A stretch of 64,000 bases of DNA from Oscillibacter ruminantium GH1 (GCF_000307265.1 NZ_DF158898.1:263918-327917); one strand, 5' to 3'. Counted from the first letter of the stretch, positions 1 through 9,643 are shown. The notes: generated by a model not told the origin, from the letters alone. Translations and numbers: made by a program.

Positions 1-864
1 GCTCCCATCGCAAAAGAACTTAGCATCAAAACCTATCGCAACATTCCCTACCGCGCACAGTTTTTGGCCACAGATACCGAGGGCGATGAAATGACGTTTA
101 CCGTGGCGACTGCGCCGAAAAAGGGCGTTGTGGCGGTATCGGGCAACACCTTCACCTATACCCCCGCAGAAGGTAAAAGTGGGAAGGACAGCTTCACCTA
201 TGTGGCGACGGACGCCGGTGGGAACGTCTCTGCTCCCGCCACCGTCACTGTGACGGTGGAGAAGACAAAGTCCGGCGTGGAGTATCAGGACACCGGTGAC
301 AGCAACGCCGCAGCTGCGGCTCAGTATCTGGCGGAAACCGGCGTGTTTACCGGTGCCTGCATGGGCGGAAAATATTATTTTGAGCCGAATCGCAGTGTGT
401 CCCGGGCGGAATTTCTGGCCATGACCATGGAGCTTGCGGACCTGCCGGCGGACACTGTGACTATGACCGGCTTCTCTGACGACGATGCCATCCCCACTTG
501 GGCAAAAGCCTATGCCGCCGCAGGTCTTTCCAACGGTATTGTGCAGGGCGTTTCCACCGAGGCAGGGGCGGCATTTTGCAGCGATGACCCCGTGACGTTC
601 AACGAGGCCGCATCCATTCTGGACCGGGTCTTGACCGTGGGCGACGTGGATCTTGCCACATGGTACGCGGATCGTGAAACAGTTCCCTCTTGGGCCGCGC
701 AGGCCGTTGGAAACATGGAGGCTGTCAGCGTGATGGCGGCGGGCAGCTTTGGAAGCGACACCCTTGCCCAGCCTGTGACCCGGGCGGACGCGGCACAGAT
801 GCTCTGTGCGGCGGGTACGCTGCTGGCAGGTGAGGAGACTGGATTCCTCGACTGGATGAAGTAA
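1..864 (+). CDS. SLH-domain cell-surface protein, C-terminal part
   Basis: The reading frame is open from base 1, so the gene starts before the window and only the last 287 residues are seen. Visible residues about 1-88 form a bacterial Ig/cadherin-like domain, with the TDTEGDEMTFTV and KDSFTYVATDAGGNVS patterns typical of surface Ig repeats. Three S-layer homology modules follow at about 103-148, 157-210 and 228-275, recognisable by FEPNRSVSRAEFLAM, PTWAKAYAAAG and QPVTRADAAQML. SLH triplets bind secondary wall polymers, so the protein is probably exported and held on the wall. Its N-terminal function is unknown. Good confidence in the domains. Confidence 0.85.
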   Translation, partial: APIAKELSIKTYRNIPYRAQFLATDTEGDEMTFTVATAPKKGVVAVSGNTFTYTPAEGKSGKDSFTYVATDAGGNVSAPATVTVTVEKTKSGVEYQDTGDSNAAAAAQYLAETGVFTGACMGGKYYFEPNRSVSRAEFLAMTMELADLPADTVTMTGFSDDDAIPTWAKAYAAAGLSNGIVQGVSTEAGAAFCSDDPVTFNEAASILDRVLTVGDVDLATWYADRETVPSWAAQAVGNMEAVSVMAAGSFGSDTLAQPVTRADAAQMLCAAGTLLAGEETGFLDWMK

Positions 865-974
865 AAAGCGTCCGGGCCGAACCCGGCCAGAACCGGGTAA
901 AGTGTTCGCAGAAAGATCGTGCGCCAATTTCGGCGTTTGCGTAATATCCAGCGATTCAACTCAAGAAATTGTAC

Positions 975-1009
975 AGGAATCTGCCGAAAAGAGCTTCCGG
1001 CAGGTTCCT
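975..1009 (+). terminator. Terminator-like hairpin after the SLH gene
   Basis: AGGAATCTGCCG (975-986) pairs with CGGCAGGTTCCT (998-1009), 12 bp with one G-U pair. The run of T after it is poor, so termination efficiency is uncertain. Confidence 0.5.
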
Positions 1010-1013
1010 GTGC

Positions 1014-1042
1014 TTGTATTCGCGGAATATTTGTGCTAAACT
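1014..1042 (+). promoter_or_regulatory. Sigma-A-type promoter for the ddl run
   Basis: TTGTAT (1014-1019) and TAAACT (1037-1042) are 17 bp apart, and the -10 is preceded by an extended TG motif. It lies about 100 bp before ddl and would drive the forward run of genes. Confidence 0.5.
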
Positions 1043-1087
1043 GATACGGATTGAAATAGCTATTGGATAGCCCGCCTAAGGCTGGGC

Positions 1088-1113
1088 CGTCCCGCTGCTG
1101 TGGGGCGTTTTTT
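1088..1113 (+). terminator. Hairpin plus T-run in the ddl leader (possible attenuator)
   Basis: CGTCCC (1088-1093) can pair with GGGGCG (1102-1107), followed directly by six T. It lies between the promoter and the ddl ribosome binding site, so it could attenuate rather than end transcription. No known riboswitch was recognised around it. Confidence 0.4.
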
Positions 1114-1144
1114 AAGGCCGCCGGCGGCGGCGGAAGGGAGAACC

Positions 1145-2194
1145 ATGAAGATCGTGGTATTGGCCGGGGGCTTGTCAACGGAGCGAGAGGTTTCGCTGGC
1201 GACAGGGACGGCTGTGTGTAAAGCTTTGCGGAAAAAAGGCCATCGGGCTGTTCTGGTGGACCTGTTTTTGGGGATGGAAGAGTATGACGGTCCGCTGGAG
1301 GCGCTGTTCGATGCGCCGGACGGCCGGTGTGGAAATGCCGCCATCCAAACCAGTGAACCGGATCGGGAAGCGGTGCGCCGGAGCCGGAAGGACCGGGGCC
1401 CCAGTCTCATTGGAAAAGACGTATTGAATGTTTGTGCATTGGCAGATATCGTGTTTGTGGGACTCCACGGCGAAAGCGGGGAGGACGGGCGCATTCAGGC
1501 CACGTTTGACCTGATGGGAATCCCCTATACCGGCTCCGGCCACCTGTCCTCGGCCATGGCGATGGATAAGGTGGTTACGAAGCGAATGATGGATGCTGCC
1601 GGAATCCGCACGCCCAAGTGGCGTTTGGCGGAGTACGGCGAGGCGGATATCGCCGCGCTGGCGGCAGAACTGCCCGTGCCCTGCGTGGTGAAAACGCCGG
1701 GCGGCGGATCGTCGCTGGGTGTTTATCTACCGGAGACAAAGACAGAGCTGGAAGATGCGCTGCGGGATTTGCTGCGCTTTGGCAGTCAGGTCATCGTGGA
1801 AGAACGGATCAAGGGCCGGGACTTTTTCACCGCGGTGCTGGGAGATCGGTGGCTGCCGCCGGTGGAGGTGATCTCCGCCACGGGTAAGTTTGACTATACC
1901 GCGAAATATCAGTCCGGTGCGGCACTGGAGCTGTGTCCTTCCGATCTTACGGAGGATCAGCAGCGAGAGATGGGAGAAATGGCGCTGAATCTTCATCGTC
2001 TGCTGGGCCTGTCCGTTTATTCCCGGGCCGATTTTGTGCTGGATTCAAACGGTGTGCCTTGGTGCTTAGAGACGAACTCTCTGCCGGGACTGACCTCCGG
2101 CAGCCTGATGCCCAAGGAGGCTGCCGCCGTGGGACTTACTTATGAGGACCTTTGCGAAGAGATTGTTCAGCTTTCTTTAAGGAGGAAAAACTAA
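1145..2194 (+). CDS. ddl: D-alanine--D-alanine ligase
   Basis: This ATP-grasp ligase joins two D-alanines for the peptidoglycan stem peptide in the cytoplasm. Family signatures are present: GGLSTEREVSLATG near the N-terminus, HGESGEDGRIQ, the ATP-binding KTPGGGSSLG loop, EERIKGRDF and the C-terminal ETNSLPGLTSGS. The omega-loop carries the KY pair expected of D-Ala-D-Ala rather than D-Ala-D-Lac ligases. An in-frame GTG or ATG start exists upstream at 1100, but the ATG at 1145 follows a GGAAGGGAG ribosome site and begins at the conserved N-terminus (349 aa, usual length). murF starts one base after the stop, with its ribosome site inside the end of this gene. Confidence 0.95.
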   Translation: MKIVVLAGGLSTEREVSLATGTAVCKALRKKGHRAVLVDLFLGMEEYDGPLEALFDAPDGRCGNAAIQTSEPDREAVRRSRKDRGPSLIGKDVLNVCALADIVFVGLHGESGEDGRIQATFDLMGIPYTGSGHLSSAMAMDKVVTKRMMDAAGIRTPKWRLAEYGEADIAALAAELPVPCVVKTPGGGSSLGVYLPETKTELEDALRDLLRFGSQVIVEERIKGRDFFTAVLGDRWLPPVEVISATGKFDYTAKYQSGAALELCPSDLTEDQQREMGEMALNLHRLLGLSVYSRADFVLDSNGVPWCLETNSLPGLTSGSLMPKEAAAVGLTYEDLCEEIVQLSLRRKN

Positions 2195-2195
2195 T

Positions 2196-3578
2196 ATGCT
2201 GCCAATGACTGTCAAAGAGATCGAGACCGCTGTCGGCGGAGTTTGGTGGAATCCGACGGAGAACGCACCCACCGTTTCCGCTGTGTGTACCGACAGCCGA
2301 AACCTGACTCCCGGCTGCCTGTTTGTCCCTTGGAAGGGTGAAAATTTTGACGGACATGATTTCATCGAAAAGGCGCTGGAATCCGGCGCGGCAGGGACGC
2401 TTTGCGCCCGTCTGCCCGCCGATATCCGACCCGATAAGTTTTACATCAAGGTGGACGACACCCGCTTGGCGCTGAAGGCATTGGCCTCCGCCTATCGGGA
2501 TCGGTTTTCAATTCCCTTTATTCAGATCACCGGTTCTGTGGGCAAGACCACCACAAAGGAAATGATCGCCACCGTCCTCTCGGCGGGGCTGAACGTATTG
2601 AAAACGCCGGAAAATTTCAACAACGACATTGGCACGCCCCTAACGCTGTTTCAGCTGACACCGGAGCATCAGGTGGCTGTGATCGAAACGGGCATGAACC
2701 ACTTTGGCGAGATCCACTATTTGGGGGAGATGGTGCGGCCAGACATCGCCGTCATCTCCAACGTGGGCGACGCCCATATTGAGTTTTTGGGCAGCCGAGA
2801 AGGGATTTTGAAGGCCAAAAGCGAAATTTTTGATTTCCTGAAACCCGGCGGCGTGGCGATTCTCAACGGAGATGACGCGCTGCTGGATACGCTGGAGCTG
2901 CCGTTTACCACGCTGCGCTGCGGACAGTCAGAGCACTGCGGTGTTCGTGTCACCGATTTAAGCGATCACGGGCTGGACGGCATTACCTGCCGGGTTACCA
3001 CTAAGAAGGATACCTATGATCTGACCATTCACGCACCGGGACAGCATCTGGTGTACTGCGCTTCCATGGCGGTGGCCATCGCGGAAAAGTTGGGCCTGAG
3101 CCATGAACAGATCGTCTCCGGCGTTGCGTCCTTTGAGGGGGTGGGAAACCGGATGGAGATCGTCCGGCTTCCCGGGCAGCGCATCATTTTGAACGACTGC
3201 TACAACGCAAATCCCCAGTCGGTGGCTGCGGGCTTGGAGGTTCTGGCAAAGAGCACCGGCCGGTATAAGCTGGCGATTTTAGGAGATATGGGCGAGCTGG
3301 GAGAACACGGCGAGGCTGCCCACTACAACACCGGTGCTCTGGCAGCCATGCTGGGAATCGACATGGTGATCGCCATTGGACAGAAGGCAGAAAAAATTGC
3401 GGAGGGCGCTCTGGCCTCCGGCGGCAGCGCGATTCATTTTCCCGACAAGGCCTCGGCTGAGGAAGAGGTGCTGCGTCAGTTCGGACCGGATACCAGCATT
3501 CTGGTGAAGGCGTCCCATTTCTCCATGCACTTTGAGACAATTGTGAATTTTCTGAAAGAGCAGGATTATCAGGATTAA
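2196..3578 (+). CDS. murF: UDP-N-acetylmuramoyl-tripeptide--D-alanyl-D-alanine ligase
   Basis: MurF adds the D-Ala-D-Ala dipeptide made by the preceding ligase to UDP-MurNAc-tripeptide, the last cytoplasmic step of the wall precursor. The sequence (460 aa) shows the Mur ligase P-loop GSVGKTTTKEM near residue 112, ENFNNDIGTPLTLF, IETGMNHFGEI and the late LNDCYNANPQS motif. Start ATG 2196 follows AAGGAGG about 10 bases upstream. A second ATG lies three codons later. The ddl-murF pairing is common in bacteria and fits one transcription unit. Confidence 0.95.
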   Translation: MLPMTVKEIETAVGGVWWNPTENAPTVSAVCTDSRNLTPGCLFVPWKGENFDGHDFIEKALESGAAGTLCARLPADIRPDKFYIKVDDTRLALKALASAYRDRFSIPFIQITGSVGKTTTKEMIATVLSAGLNVLKTPENFNNDIGTPLTLFQLTPEHQVAVIETGMNHFGEIHYLGEMVRPDIAVISNVGDAHIEFLGSREGILKAKSEIFDFLKPGGVAILNGDDALLDTLELPFTTLRCGQSEHCGVRVTDLSDHGLDGITCRVTTKKDTYDLTIHAPGQHLVYCASMAVAIAEKLGLSHEQIVSGVASFEGVGNRMEIVRLPGQRIILNDCYNANPQSVAAGLEVLAKSTGRYKLAILGDMGELGEHGEAAHYNTGALAAMLGIDMVIAIGQKAEKIAEGALASGGSAIHFPDKASAEEEVLRQFGPDTSILVKASHFSMHFETIVNFLKEQDYQD

Positions 3579-3587
3579 GGATTACCA

Positions 3588-5486
3588 ATGATAGAAATAC
3601 AGGTAGAGGGGCTGGTAAAGTCCTTTGATTTGGAAAAGAAAATACTGGATGGGCTGACCTTCCAGATTGATGAAGGGGAGCGGGTTGGCCTTTTGGGCCC
3701 CAACGGCGCCGGAAAGACCACGCTGTTTCGCATCCTCACGGGAGAGTTGGATTATGACGAGGGCAGCGTGGCTCTGGCAAAGGGCCACCGGATGGGATTG
3801 ATTTCCCAGATCCCCGTCTATCCGGAGGGATACACCGTAGAGGACGTGCTGCGCACGGCGTTCTCCCGCCTTTCCGCTCTGGCGCAGGAGATGGAGGACA
3901 TTGCCCAGCGTATGGCGGAAGGGGAGAGCGACCCGGCGCTTTTGAAGCGGTACGGGGTGCTGACGGAGAAATTTGAGACTTTCGGCGGATATGACACGGA
4001 AGTGGCTGTGAACAAGGTTGCAAACGGCCTGTCCATCCCTCCGTCCATGCGTAACGAGCCGTTTGACCGCCTTTCCGGCGGAGAAAAGACTCGGGTCAAC
4101 TTGGGACGGCTGATTTTGGAGGATACGGATATCCTCCTTTTGGACGAGCCGACGAACCATTTGGACCTCCATGCCACGGAATGGCTGGAGGATTATATCT
4201 CCCACTTTAAGGGAACCGTGGTTGCAATTTCCCATGACCGGTACTTTTTAGATCGGGCGGTGACCCGCATTATTGAGATCAACGGCGGAAAAGCAGAGTT
4301 TTACAGCGGGAATTACAGCTTCTATGCCGTGGAGAAGGAAAAGCGATATCAGGAGAAGCTCAAGCAGTACGAAAAGGAGCAGGCCAAGATATCCCAACTC
4401 ACCGAGGCGGCAGACCGCTTGCGGTTGTGGGCGTTCATGGGCAACGATGCCATGTACAAGCGGGCGTTTTCCATGGAAAAGCGCATTGAGCGGATGCGCA
4501 CCACCGACCGGCCAACCAAGCGACGGAAGATGGATGCACGATTCTCCTCCGTGGAGTTTCGGGGAGACGAGGTATTAACACTGCGCAATTTGGCAAAATC
4601 CTTTGGAGACAAGCACCTGTTCGAGGGCATCAGCCTAAAGGTGGAGGGCGGCGAGCGCATCGCCCTGATCGGAGACAACGGCACCGGAAAATCCACCCTC
4701 ATCAAAATGATTATGGACGAGGAGTACCCCGATGATGGGCGTATCAAGCTGGGGCCTGCAATCAAGCCTGCGTACCTTCCTCAGATTATTCACTTTGACC
4801 ATCCGAACTGGAATCTGGTAGAGAATCTTCAGGCCGTGAAAAAAGGCATGACGGAAACTAGCGCGCGAAATCGGCTGGCCTCCTATGACTTCCGGGGCGA
4901 GGATGTGTTTAAATCCGTCTCCGTTCTCTCCGGCGGGGAACAGAGCCGCCTGCGGCTTTGTATGCTGATGGACGAGGAGATCAATTTCCTGATTTTGGAC
5001 GAGCCGACCAACCATCTGGACATCGAGTCTCGGGAGTGGATTGAGGACGCGGTGGAGAGCTTTGACGGGACGCTGCTGTTCGTTTCCCATGACCGGTATT
5101 TTATCAATCGCTTCGCCACCCGTATCTGGGAGATCGCAGACGGCACCGTTACCGACTGGCCCATGGGCTTTAGCCAGTACCGCGCGGAAAAAGCAAAAGA
5201 AGTGCTTCAAAAGCATGAAAACACAAAGTCTGTAAAGGAAAAGAGCATTACTGAAAAACCACCCCGTACAGGCCGGGAACAGACTGCCGCACGCAAGCAG
5301 CTGGTAATCTGTGAGCGGCATATCTCTGAGACGGAGGCGCTGATTGAAAAGCTGGACCGGGACATGATCGACGCAGCCTGCGACTATGAAAAGCTGAATG
5401 GGCTGATGTCCGAAAAGGATGCTGTGCAGGCGGCACTGGACGAGTTGTATGAAAAGTGGGAGGCACTTTCGGAGGCCGCAGAATGA
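3588..5486 (+). CDS. ABC-F family ATPase (ribosome-associated type)
   Basis: Two ATP-binding cassettes sit on one chain of 632 aa without membrane segments, the ABC-F layout. Cassette 1 has GPNGAGKTT, LSGGEKTR and LLLDEPTNHLD. Cassette 2 has GDNGTGKST, LSGGEQSR and LILDEPTNHLD. A charged linker of about 80 residues lies between them, and a coiled-coil tail (about 545-630) follows. ABC-F proteins act on the ribosome as translation factors or, in some subfamilies, antibiotic-protection factors. This one resembles the YdiF/Uup-like housekeeping groups, and resistance cannot be inferred. The next gene overlaps the stop by ATGA. Confidence 0.88.
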   Translation: MIEIQVEGLVKSFDLEKKILDGLTFQIDEGERVGLLGPNGAGKTTLFRILTGELDYDEGSVALAKGHRMGLISQIPVYPEGYTVEDVLRTAFSRLSALAQEMEDIAQRMAEGESDPALLKRYGVLTEKFETFGGYDTEVAVNKVANGLSIPPSMRNEPFDRLSGGEKTRVNLGRLILEDTDILLLDEPTNHLDLHATEWLEDYISHFKGTVVAISHDRYFLDRAVTRIIEINGGKAEFYSGNYSFYAVEKEKRYQEKLKQYEKEQAKISQLTEAADRLRLWAFMGNDAMYKRAFSMEKRIERMRTTDRPTKRRKMDARFSSVEFRGDEVLTLRNLAKSFGDKHLFEGISLKVEGGERIALIGDNGTGKSTLIKMIMDEEYPDDGRIKLGPAIKPAYLPQIIHFDHPNWNLVENLQAVKKGMTETSARNRLASYDFRGEDVFKSVSVLSGGEQSRLRLCMLMDEEINFLILDEPTNHLDIESREWIEDAVESFDGTLLFVSHDRYFINRFATRIWEIADGTVTDWPMGFSQYRAEKAKEVLQKHENTKSVKEKSITEKPPRTGREQTAARKQLVICERHISETEALIEKLDRDMIDAACDYEKLNGLMSEKDAVQAALDELYEKWEALSEAAE

Positions 5487-6241
5487 AAAAGAGCGTGCGG
5501 ATTTCACTGGCGGCGGCAGGCGTGTTCTTACTGCTCGGCATGGGGCTTTGGTTTGTCCCCGGCGTGAAATTTTCCGCCCAGCTGTGCGTCGGGATTGCCG
5601 CCGCCCTTGTCCTATGGGCGGTGCTGCTTCGATGGTCGGAAAAAAGCAGGAGCGGGAAAATCTGTAAAGGTATTTTCCTTGCATTTGTTTTGGCGGGTTT
5701 TGTTGGCTTTTGTTCTTTGGAATTGCTGCTGGTGACACAGGGAACGGCAGACAATTCCGACCGTCCAGCGGACGCGGTGATCGTGCTGGGCGCGGGCGTT
5801 AACGGGACCGTCCCGTCTCTGGCCCTTGCCACGCGGATTGACGTTGCGGCAGATTATCTGGAGGCGCATACGGATGTTCCGGCCATTTTGTCCGGCGGAC
5901 AGGGGCCGGGTGAGGACATCACCGAGGCGCGGGCTATGTATGATGCGCTGACGAAGCGGGGAATCGAACCGGGCCGCCTGATTTTAGAGGAGCGTTCCAC
6001 CAGTACGGCGGAGAATTTTCGCTATTCCGGGGAACTGCTGGCGGAGAGCGGCATGGATATGGCAGAGAGTACCATTGCTGTTGTAACCAACGATTTTCAT
6101 TGCTTCCGGGCGGGAATGATCGCACGGCGGGCGGGACTTACCGTATTTGAACTTCCAGCGGAACTGCCGTGGAAATGGCTCAGTGTGAACTATTATGTTC
6201 GAGAGGCATTCGCGCTGGTGAAATCCGTTCTGTTTGACTGA
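5483..6241 (+). CDS. YdcF/ElyC-like DUF218 membrane protein
   Basis: Three hydrophobic segments fill the first 85 residues. A DUF218 domain starting at ADAVIVLGAGVNG (about residue 90) follows, with the family's SGGQGPGEDITEA, STSTAENFRYS and VTNDFHCFRAGMIARRAG patterns. In E. coli, relatives SanA and ElyC are linked to envelope integrity and lipid-carrier wall synthesis, but the reaction is unproven. Its place after wall ligases suits an envelope role (inference). The start at 5483 overlaps the upstream stop (ATGA) and has GGAGG nearby. An upstream in-frame start at 5456 lies inside the ABC-F gene and is less likely. Confidence 0.8.
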   Translation: MKKSVRISLAAAGVFLLLGMGLWFVPGVKFSAQLCVGIAAALVLWAVLLRWSEKSRSGKICKGIFLAFVLAGFVGFCSLELLLVTQGTADNSDRPADAVIVLGAGVNGTVPSLALATRIDVAADYLEAHTDVPAILSGGQGPGEDITEARAMYDALTKRGIEPGRLILEERSTSTAENFRYSGELLAESGMDMAESTIAVVTNDFHCFRAGMIARRAGLTVFELPAELPWKWLSVNYYVREAFALVKSVLFD

Positions 6242-6277
6242 TTGCGGGTGTGCCCGCGAGACGACCGAGGAGGGCCT

Positions 6278-6778
6278 ATGAGCGATATTTTATGTATGTA
6301 TTTCTCCCGGACGGGGAACACCAAAACAGCTATGGAAGAACTGGCCGCCGCACTGGGCGCCGAGCTGGCGGAGCTGCGGGACGGCGTGGACCGCAGCGGT
6401 ACGAAGGGATATCTGCGCAGCGGTATGGATGCCATGCGCCGCACGGTGGCGCCGGTTTTGCCATTTGAAACGGAAAAACCGCTGGCAAACTACAAGCTGG
6501 TGATTCTGGGGACTCCCGTCTGGGCCGGACGGTGCAGCAGTGTAACCCGAGGCTTTTTGAAGGAGCAGGGACATCTCCTGACCAACGTATCCTACGTACT
6601 TCTCCGGGGCGGCAACGGCAAGTGTGAGGAGGTCTATCAGCAGATGGACAACTATCTCTCCCAGCCCCATTGCACCGCCGTGTCCCTGCGGGCCGGGTCC
6701 GTGGGCTATCACTTTTGGCAGGAGGAGTTTCTCCGCCAGACCCGGGCGTTTCTGGAAGCACAGGAGGTTCGGGATTAG
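6278..6778 (+). CDS. Flavodoxin-family protein
   Basis: The chain (166 aa) opens with a beta strand and the FMN phosphate loop FSRTGNTKTAMEELA, and has LGTPVWAGRCSSVTRGFL in the middle, both typical of flavodoxin-like proteins that carry or transfer electrons through FMN. The partner is not visible here. Start ATG 6278 follows GGAGGG. A TTG frame extension from 6242 has no ribosome site. Confidence 0.8.
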   Translation: MSDILCMYFSRTGNTKTAMEELAAALGAELAELRDGVDRSGTKGYLRSGMDAMRRTVAPVLPFETEKPLANYKLVILGTPVWAGRCSSVTRGFLKEQGHLLTNVSYVLLRGGNGKCEEVYQQMDNYLSQPHCTAVSLRAGSVGYHFWQEEFLRQTRAFLEAQEVRD

Positions 6779-6868
6779 CCGTTTTCCCGGTTTTGGGCGG
6801 TGGAGCGCGTTTTGCGGCGTATGCCGGCATGACGGAGCGGCCCGGAAGAAAAAGGGGAGGCGGAAGAT

Positions 6869-7930
6869 TTGCTTGAAAAACTGCGGGAAATTGCGGCGCG
6901 GTACGACGCACTGCAAACCCAGCTGAGCGACCCGTCGGTCTACGGTAACGCAGAGCGGCTGCGGGTGGTCAATCAGGAATTAAAAGAACTGACCCCGGTG
7001 GTGGAGGCGTTTTCCTCTTGGGAGCGGGCGGAGCGCCGCCTGCGGGAGACGGAGGAATTGCTGGGCGACGCAGAGCTGCGAACCATGGCGCAGGAGGAAC
7101 TGCCCGCCGCGAAAGCGGAGGCGGAACGTTTGGAATCGGAACTGAAACTGCTGCTTTTGCCCCGGGACCCGGAGGACGGGCGGAACGTGGTGGTGGAGAT
7201 TCGGGGCGGCGTCGGCGGGGAAGAGAGCGCGCTGTTTGCGGCGTCCCTCTTCCGCATGTACAGCATGTTTGCCGAGCGGAAAGGCTTTTCCGTGGACGTG
7301 GTCAGTGAAAACCGCACGGAGCTGGGCGGTGTGAAAGAAATCAGCTTTTTGGTGAACGGCGACGGGGCTTGGTCCCGGTTCAAGTTTGAAAGCGGCGTTC
7401 ACCGGGTCCAGCGGGTGCCGGAGACGGAGTCTGCCGGGCGCATCCACACCAGCGCAGCCACTGTCGCGGTGCTGCCGGAGGCGCAGGAGGTGGAGTTTTC
7501 CATCGACCCCGGCGATTTGCAGATCGACACCTACCGTTCCTCCGGCGCGGGAGGCCAGCACATCAACAAAACAGAATCCGCTATCCGCATCACCCATCTG
7601 CCCACGGGCACGGTGGTAGAGTGTCAGGATGAGCGGAGTCAGTACAAAAATAAAGACAAAGCGATGAAGGTGCTCCGTTCCCGGCTGTATGAGGCGGAAA
7701 AGGCCAAGCAGGACGCAGCACAGGCGGCGCAGAGGCGCAGTCAAGTGGGCAGCGGCGACCGGAGCGAACGCATCCGCACCTATAACTTCCCGCAGGGCAG
7801 GGTAACGGATCACCGCATCGGACTGACGCTCTATAAACTGGACGCTGTGATGGACGGCGATCTGGACGAGTTGATCGACGGGCTGATTGCCGCCGACACG
7901 GCGGAAAAACTGAGAAAACAGGAGAAATAA
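6869..7930 (+). CDS. prfA: Peptide chain release factor 1
   Basis: RF1 ends translation at UAA and UAG. The conserved catalytic region [15 protein letters not shown] with the GGQ tripeptide lies near residue 235. The codon-recognition segment and full length (353 aa) are normal. The start is TTG at 6869, supported by AGGGGAGG about 9 bases upstream and by alignment of the first residues with the family. Many Firmicutes place prmC before prfA, but no prmC gene is seen here. The downstream Sua5 domain is a common neighbour. Confidence 0.95.
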   Translation: MLEKLREIAARYDALQTQLSDPSVYGNAERLRVVNQELKELTPVVEAFSSWERAERRLRETEELLGDAELRTMAQEELPAAKAEAERLESELKLLLLPRDPEDGRNVVVEIRGGVGGEESALFAASLFRMYSMFAERKGFSVDVVSENRTELGGVKEISFLVNGDGAWSRFKFESGVHRVQRVPETESAGRIHTSAATVAVLPEAQEVEFSIDPGDLQIDTYRSSGAGGQHINKTESAIRITHLPTGTVVECQDERSQYKNKDKAMKVLRSRLYEAEKAKQDAAQAAQRRSQVGSGDRSERIRTYNFPQGRVTDHRIGLTLYKLDAVMDGDLDELIDGLIAADTAEKLRKQEK

Positions 7931-7969
7931 AAGCGGGTGCGACCCGTGTGAAATAGAAGGTATGACCAC

Positions 7970-9643
7970 ATGGAGACAAAATTTATTGATTTAACAAACA
8001 TCAAGGGCCAGCAGCGTATCGTGGAGGAGAAAATCGAGATGGCGGCGAATATCATCCGCACCGGCGGACTTCTGGCCATCCCCACGGAGACAGTGTATGG
8101 TTTGGGCGCCAACGCGCTGGACCCGGAGGCGGTGCGCCGTATTTTTGAGGCGAAGGGCCGCCCGCAGGACAATCCCCTCATCATCCACGTCCCCTCCGCC
8201 CAGTGGCTGCCCCGATTCTGCGAGGATGTGCCGCCGCTGGCGTATACTCTGGCGCGAAATTTCTGGCCGGGTCCGCTGACTATGATTTTAAAGCGGAAAT
8301 CCATTGTTCCCGATGTGACCACAGCGGGGCTGGATTCCGTGGGCGTTCGGTGCCCGGCCCACGCGGTGACGCAGGCCATCATCCGTTATGCGGGTGTTCC
8401 CATCGCCGCGCCCTCCGCCAATACTTCCGGCCGACCCAGCTGCACCACGGCGGAGGATGTGATGGAGGATATGTCCGGCAAAATTGAGGGCATTGTGGAC
8501 GGAGGCCCCTGCACCGTAGGCGTGGAATCCACCATTGTGGACCTGACGGTGATGCCGCCCCGCCTGCTCCGTCCCGGCGGACTGCCGCTGGAGGACTTGC
8601 AGCGGGTGCTGGGCGAGATAGATGTGGATAAAGCGGTTACCGCCCCGCTGGAGGAGGGCGAACAGCCAAAAGCCCCCGGCATGAAGTACCGCCATTATGC
8701 GCCTAAGGCGCCTGTCACCGTGTTCACCGGAAATCCCCGGCGGACGGCTCAGACCATGGTTCAGCGGATGACAGCGGGCAGCGGTGTGATCTGCTTTGAC
8801 GAGTTCGAATCTTTGTTTCAGGGCCACGAGACGCATCTGCTCGGGCCTGTGAACGACAAGGAGGTTCAGGCCCAGCGGGTATTTGACGTGCTGCGGACCT
8901 TTGACGAGAGCAGTGTGACCGAGATTTTGGCCCAGTGTCCGGACAATCGAGGACTGGGGCTGGCTATTGGCAATCGCTTGAAAAAGGCGGCGGGATTCCA
9001 TGTCGTGGAGGTAGAAGAAGAGAGCATTGTTCTGGGCCTTACCGGGGGCACCGGCGCGGGCAAGACCAGTGCGCTGAAGGCCATCGAGGATTTGGGCGGA
9101 CTGGCGCTGGACTGCGACGCAGTGTATTACGAGCTTTTGAACACGGACGCCGGACTGCGGGCCGCCATTGCAGAGGCGTTTGGCGCAGAGGTTTTCAACT
9201 CCAACGGAACCTTGAACCGCAAAGCTCTGGGCGAGTTGGTCTTTGGAGATTCCGACCGGCTGGATCAGCTGAACGACATTGTGTTCCGCTTTCTGCGGCC
9301 GGAGCTTGAGCGCCGCATTGCCGCGTTTCAGGGCAAGCTCTGTGCGCTGGATGCCGTGAATCTGTTTGAGTCCGGTATCGACAAGCTGTGCGACTGCACG
9401 GTGGCGGTGACGTCTCCCATTGAGATGCGGGTCCGGCGGATTATGGAGCGGGACGGCATTGACGAGAAGTACGCCCGCCTTCGCGTTTCAGCCCAGCAGC
9501 AGGATGACTATTACCGGGATAAGTGCGACCGGGAACTGAGCAATACCGTGGACACCCCGAAGGCATTTCGGGAGACTGCGAAAGAATTTTTTGACCGTTT
9601 GATCGGACAAATCAAGGAGGACAAGGCAAATGGAAGAAGATAA
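7970..9643 (+). CDS. Sua5-type threonylcarbamoyl-AMP synthase fused to dephospho-CoA kinase
   Basis: One uninterrupted frame of 557 aa holds two enzymes. Residues about 10-350 are a full Sua5: TETVYGLGANALDP, the KGRPQDNPL loop, SANTSGRPSC, LLRPGGLPLEDL, and the C-terminal Sua5 domain ending in GLGLAIGNRLKKAA. It would make the threonylcarbamoyl-AMP used for t6A37 in tRNA. From about 354 a CoaE-like kinase begins with P-loop GLTGGTGAGKTSAL (356 on) and continues with LDCDAVYYELL and the coenzyme-A-kinase lid region. It would phosphorylate dephospho-CoA in the last CoA step. A GTG at 9005 could start a separate CoaE, but no good ribosome site precedes it. The gene overlaps the M18 peptidase start by 14 bases. 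Confidence 0.87.
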   Translation: METKFIDLTNIKGQQRIVEEKIEMAANIIRTGGLLAIPTETVYGLGANALDPEAVRRIFEAKGRPQDNPLIIHVPSAQWLPRFCEDVPPLAYTLARNFWPGPLTMILKRKSIVPDVTTAGLDSVGVRCPAHAVTQAIIRYAGVPIAAPSANTSGRPSCTTAEDVMEDMSGKIEGIVDGGPCTVGVESTIVDLTVMPPRLLRPGGLPLEDLQRVLGEIDVDKAVTAPLEEGEQPKAPGMKYRHYAPKAPVTVFTGNPRRTAQTMVQRMTAGSGVICFDEFESLFQGHETHLLGPVNDKEVQAQRVFDVLRTFDESSVTEILAQCPDNRGLGLAIGNRLKKAAGFHVVEVEEESIVLGLTGGTGAGKTSALKAIEDLGGLALDCDAVYYELLNTDAGLRAAIAEAFGAEVFNSNGTLNRKALGELVFGDSDRLDQLNDIVFRFLRPELERRIAAFQGKLCALDAVNLFESGIDKLCDCTVAVTSPIEMRVRRIMERDGIDEKYARLRVSAQQQDDYYRDKCDRELSNTVDTPKAFRETAKEFFDRLIGQIKEDKANGRR

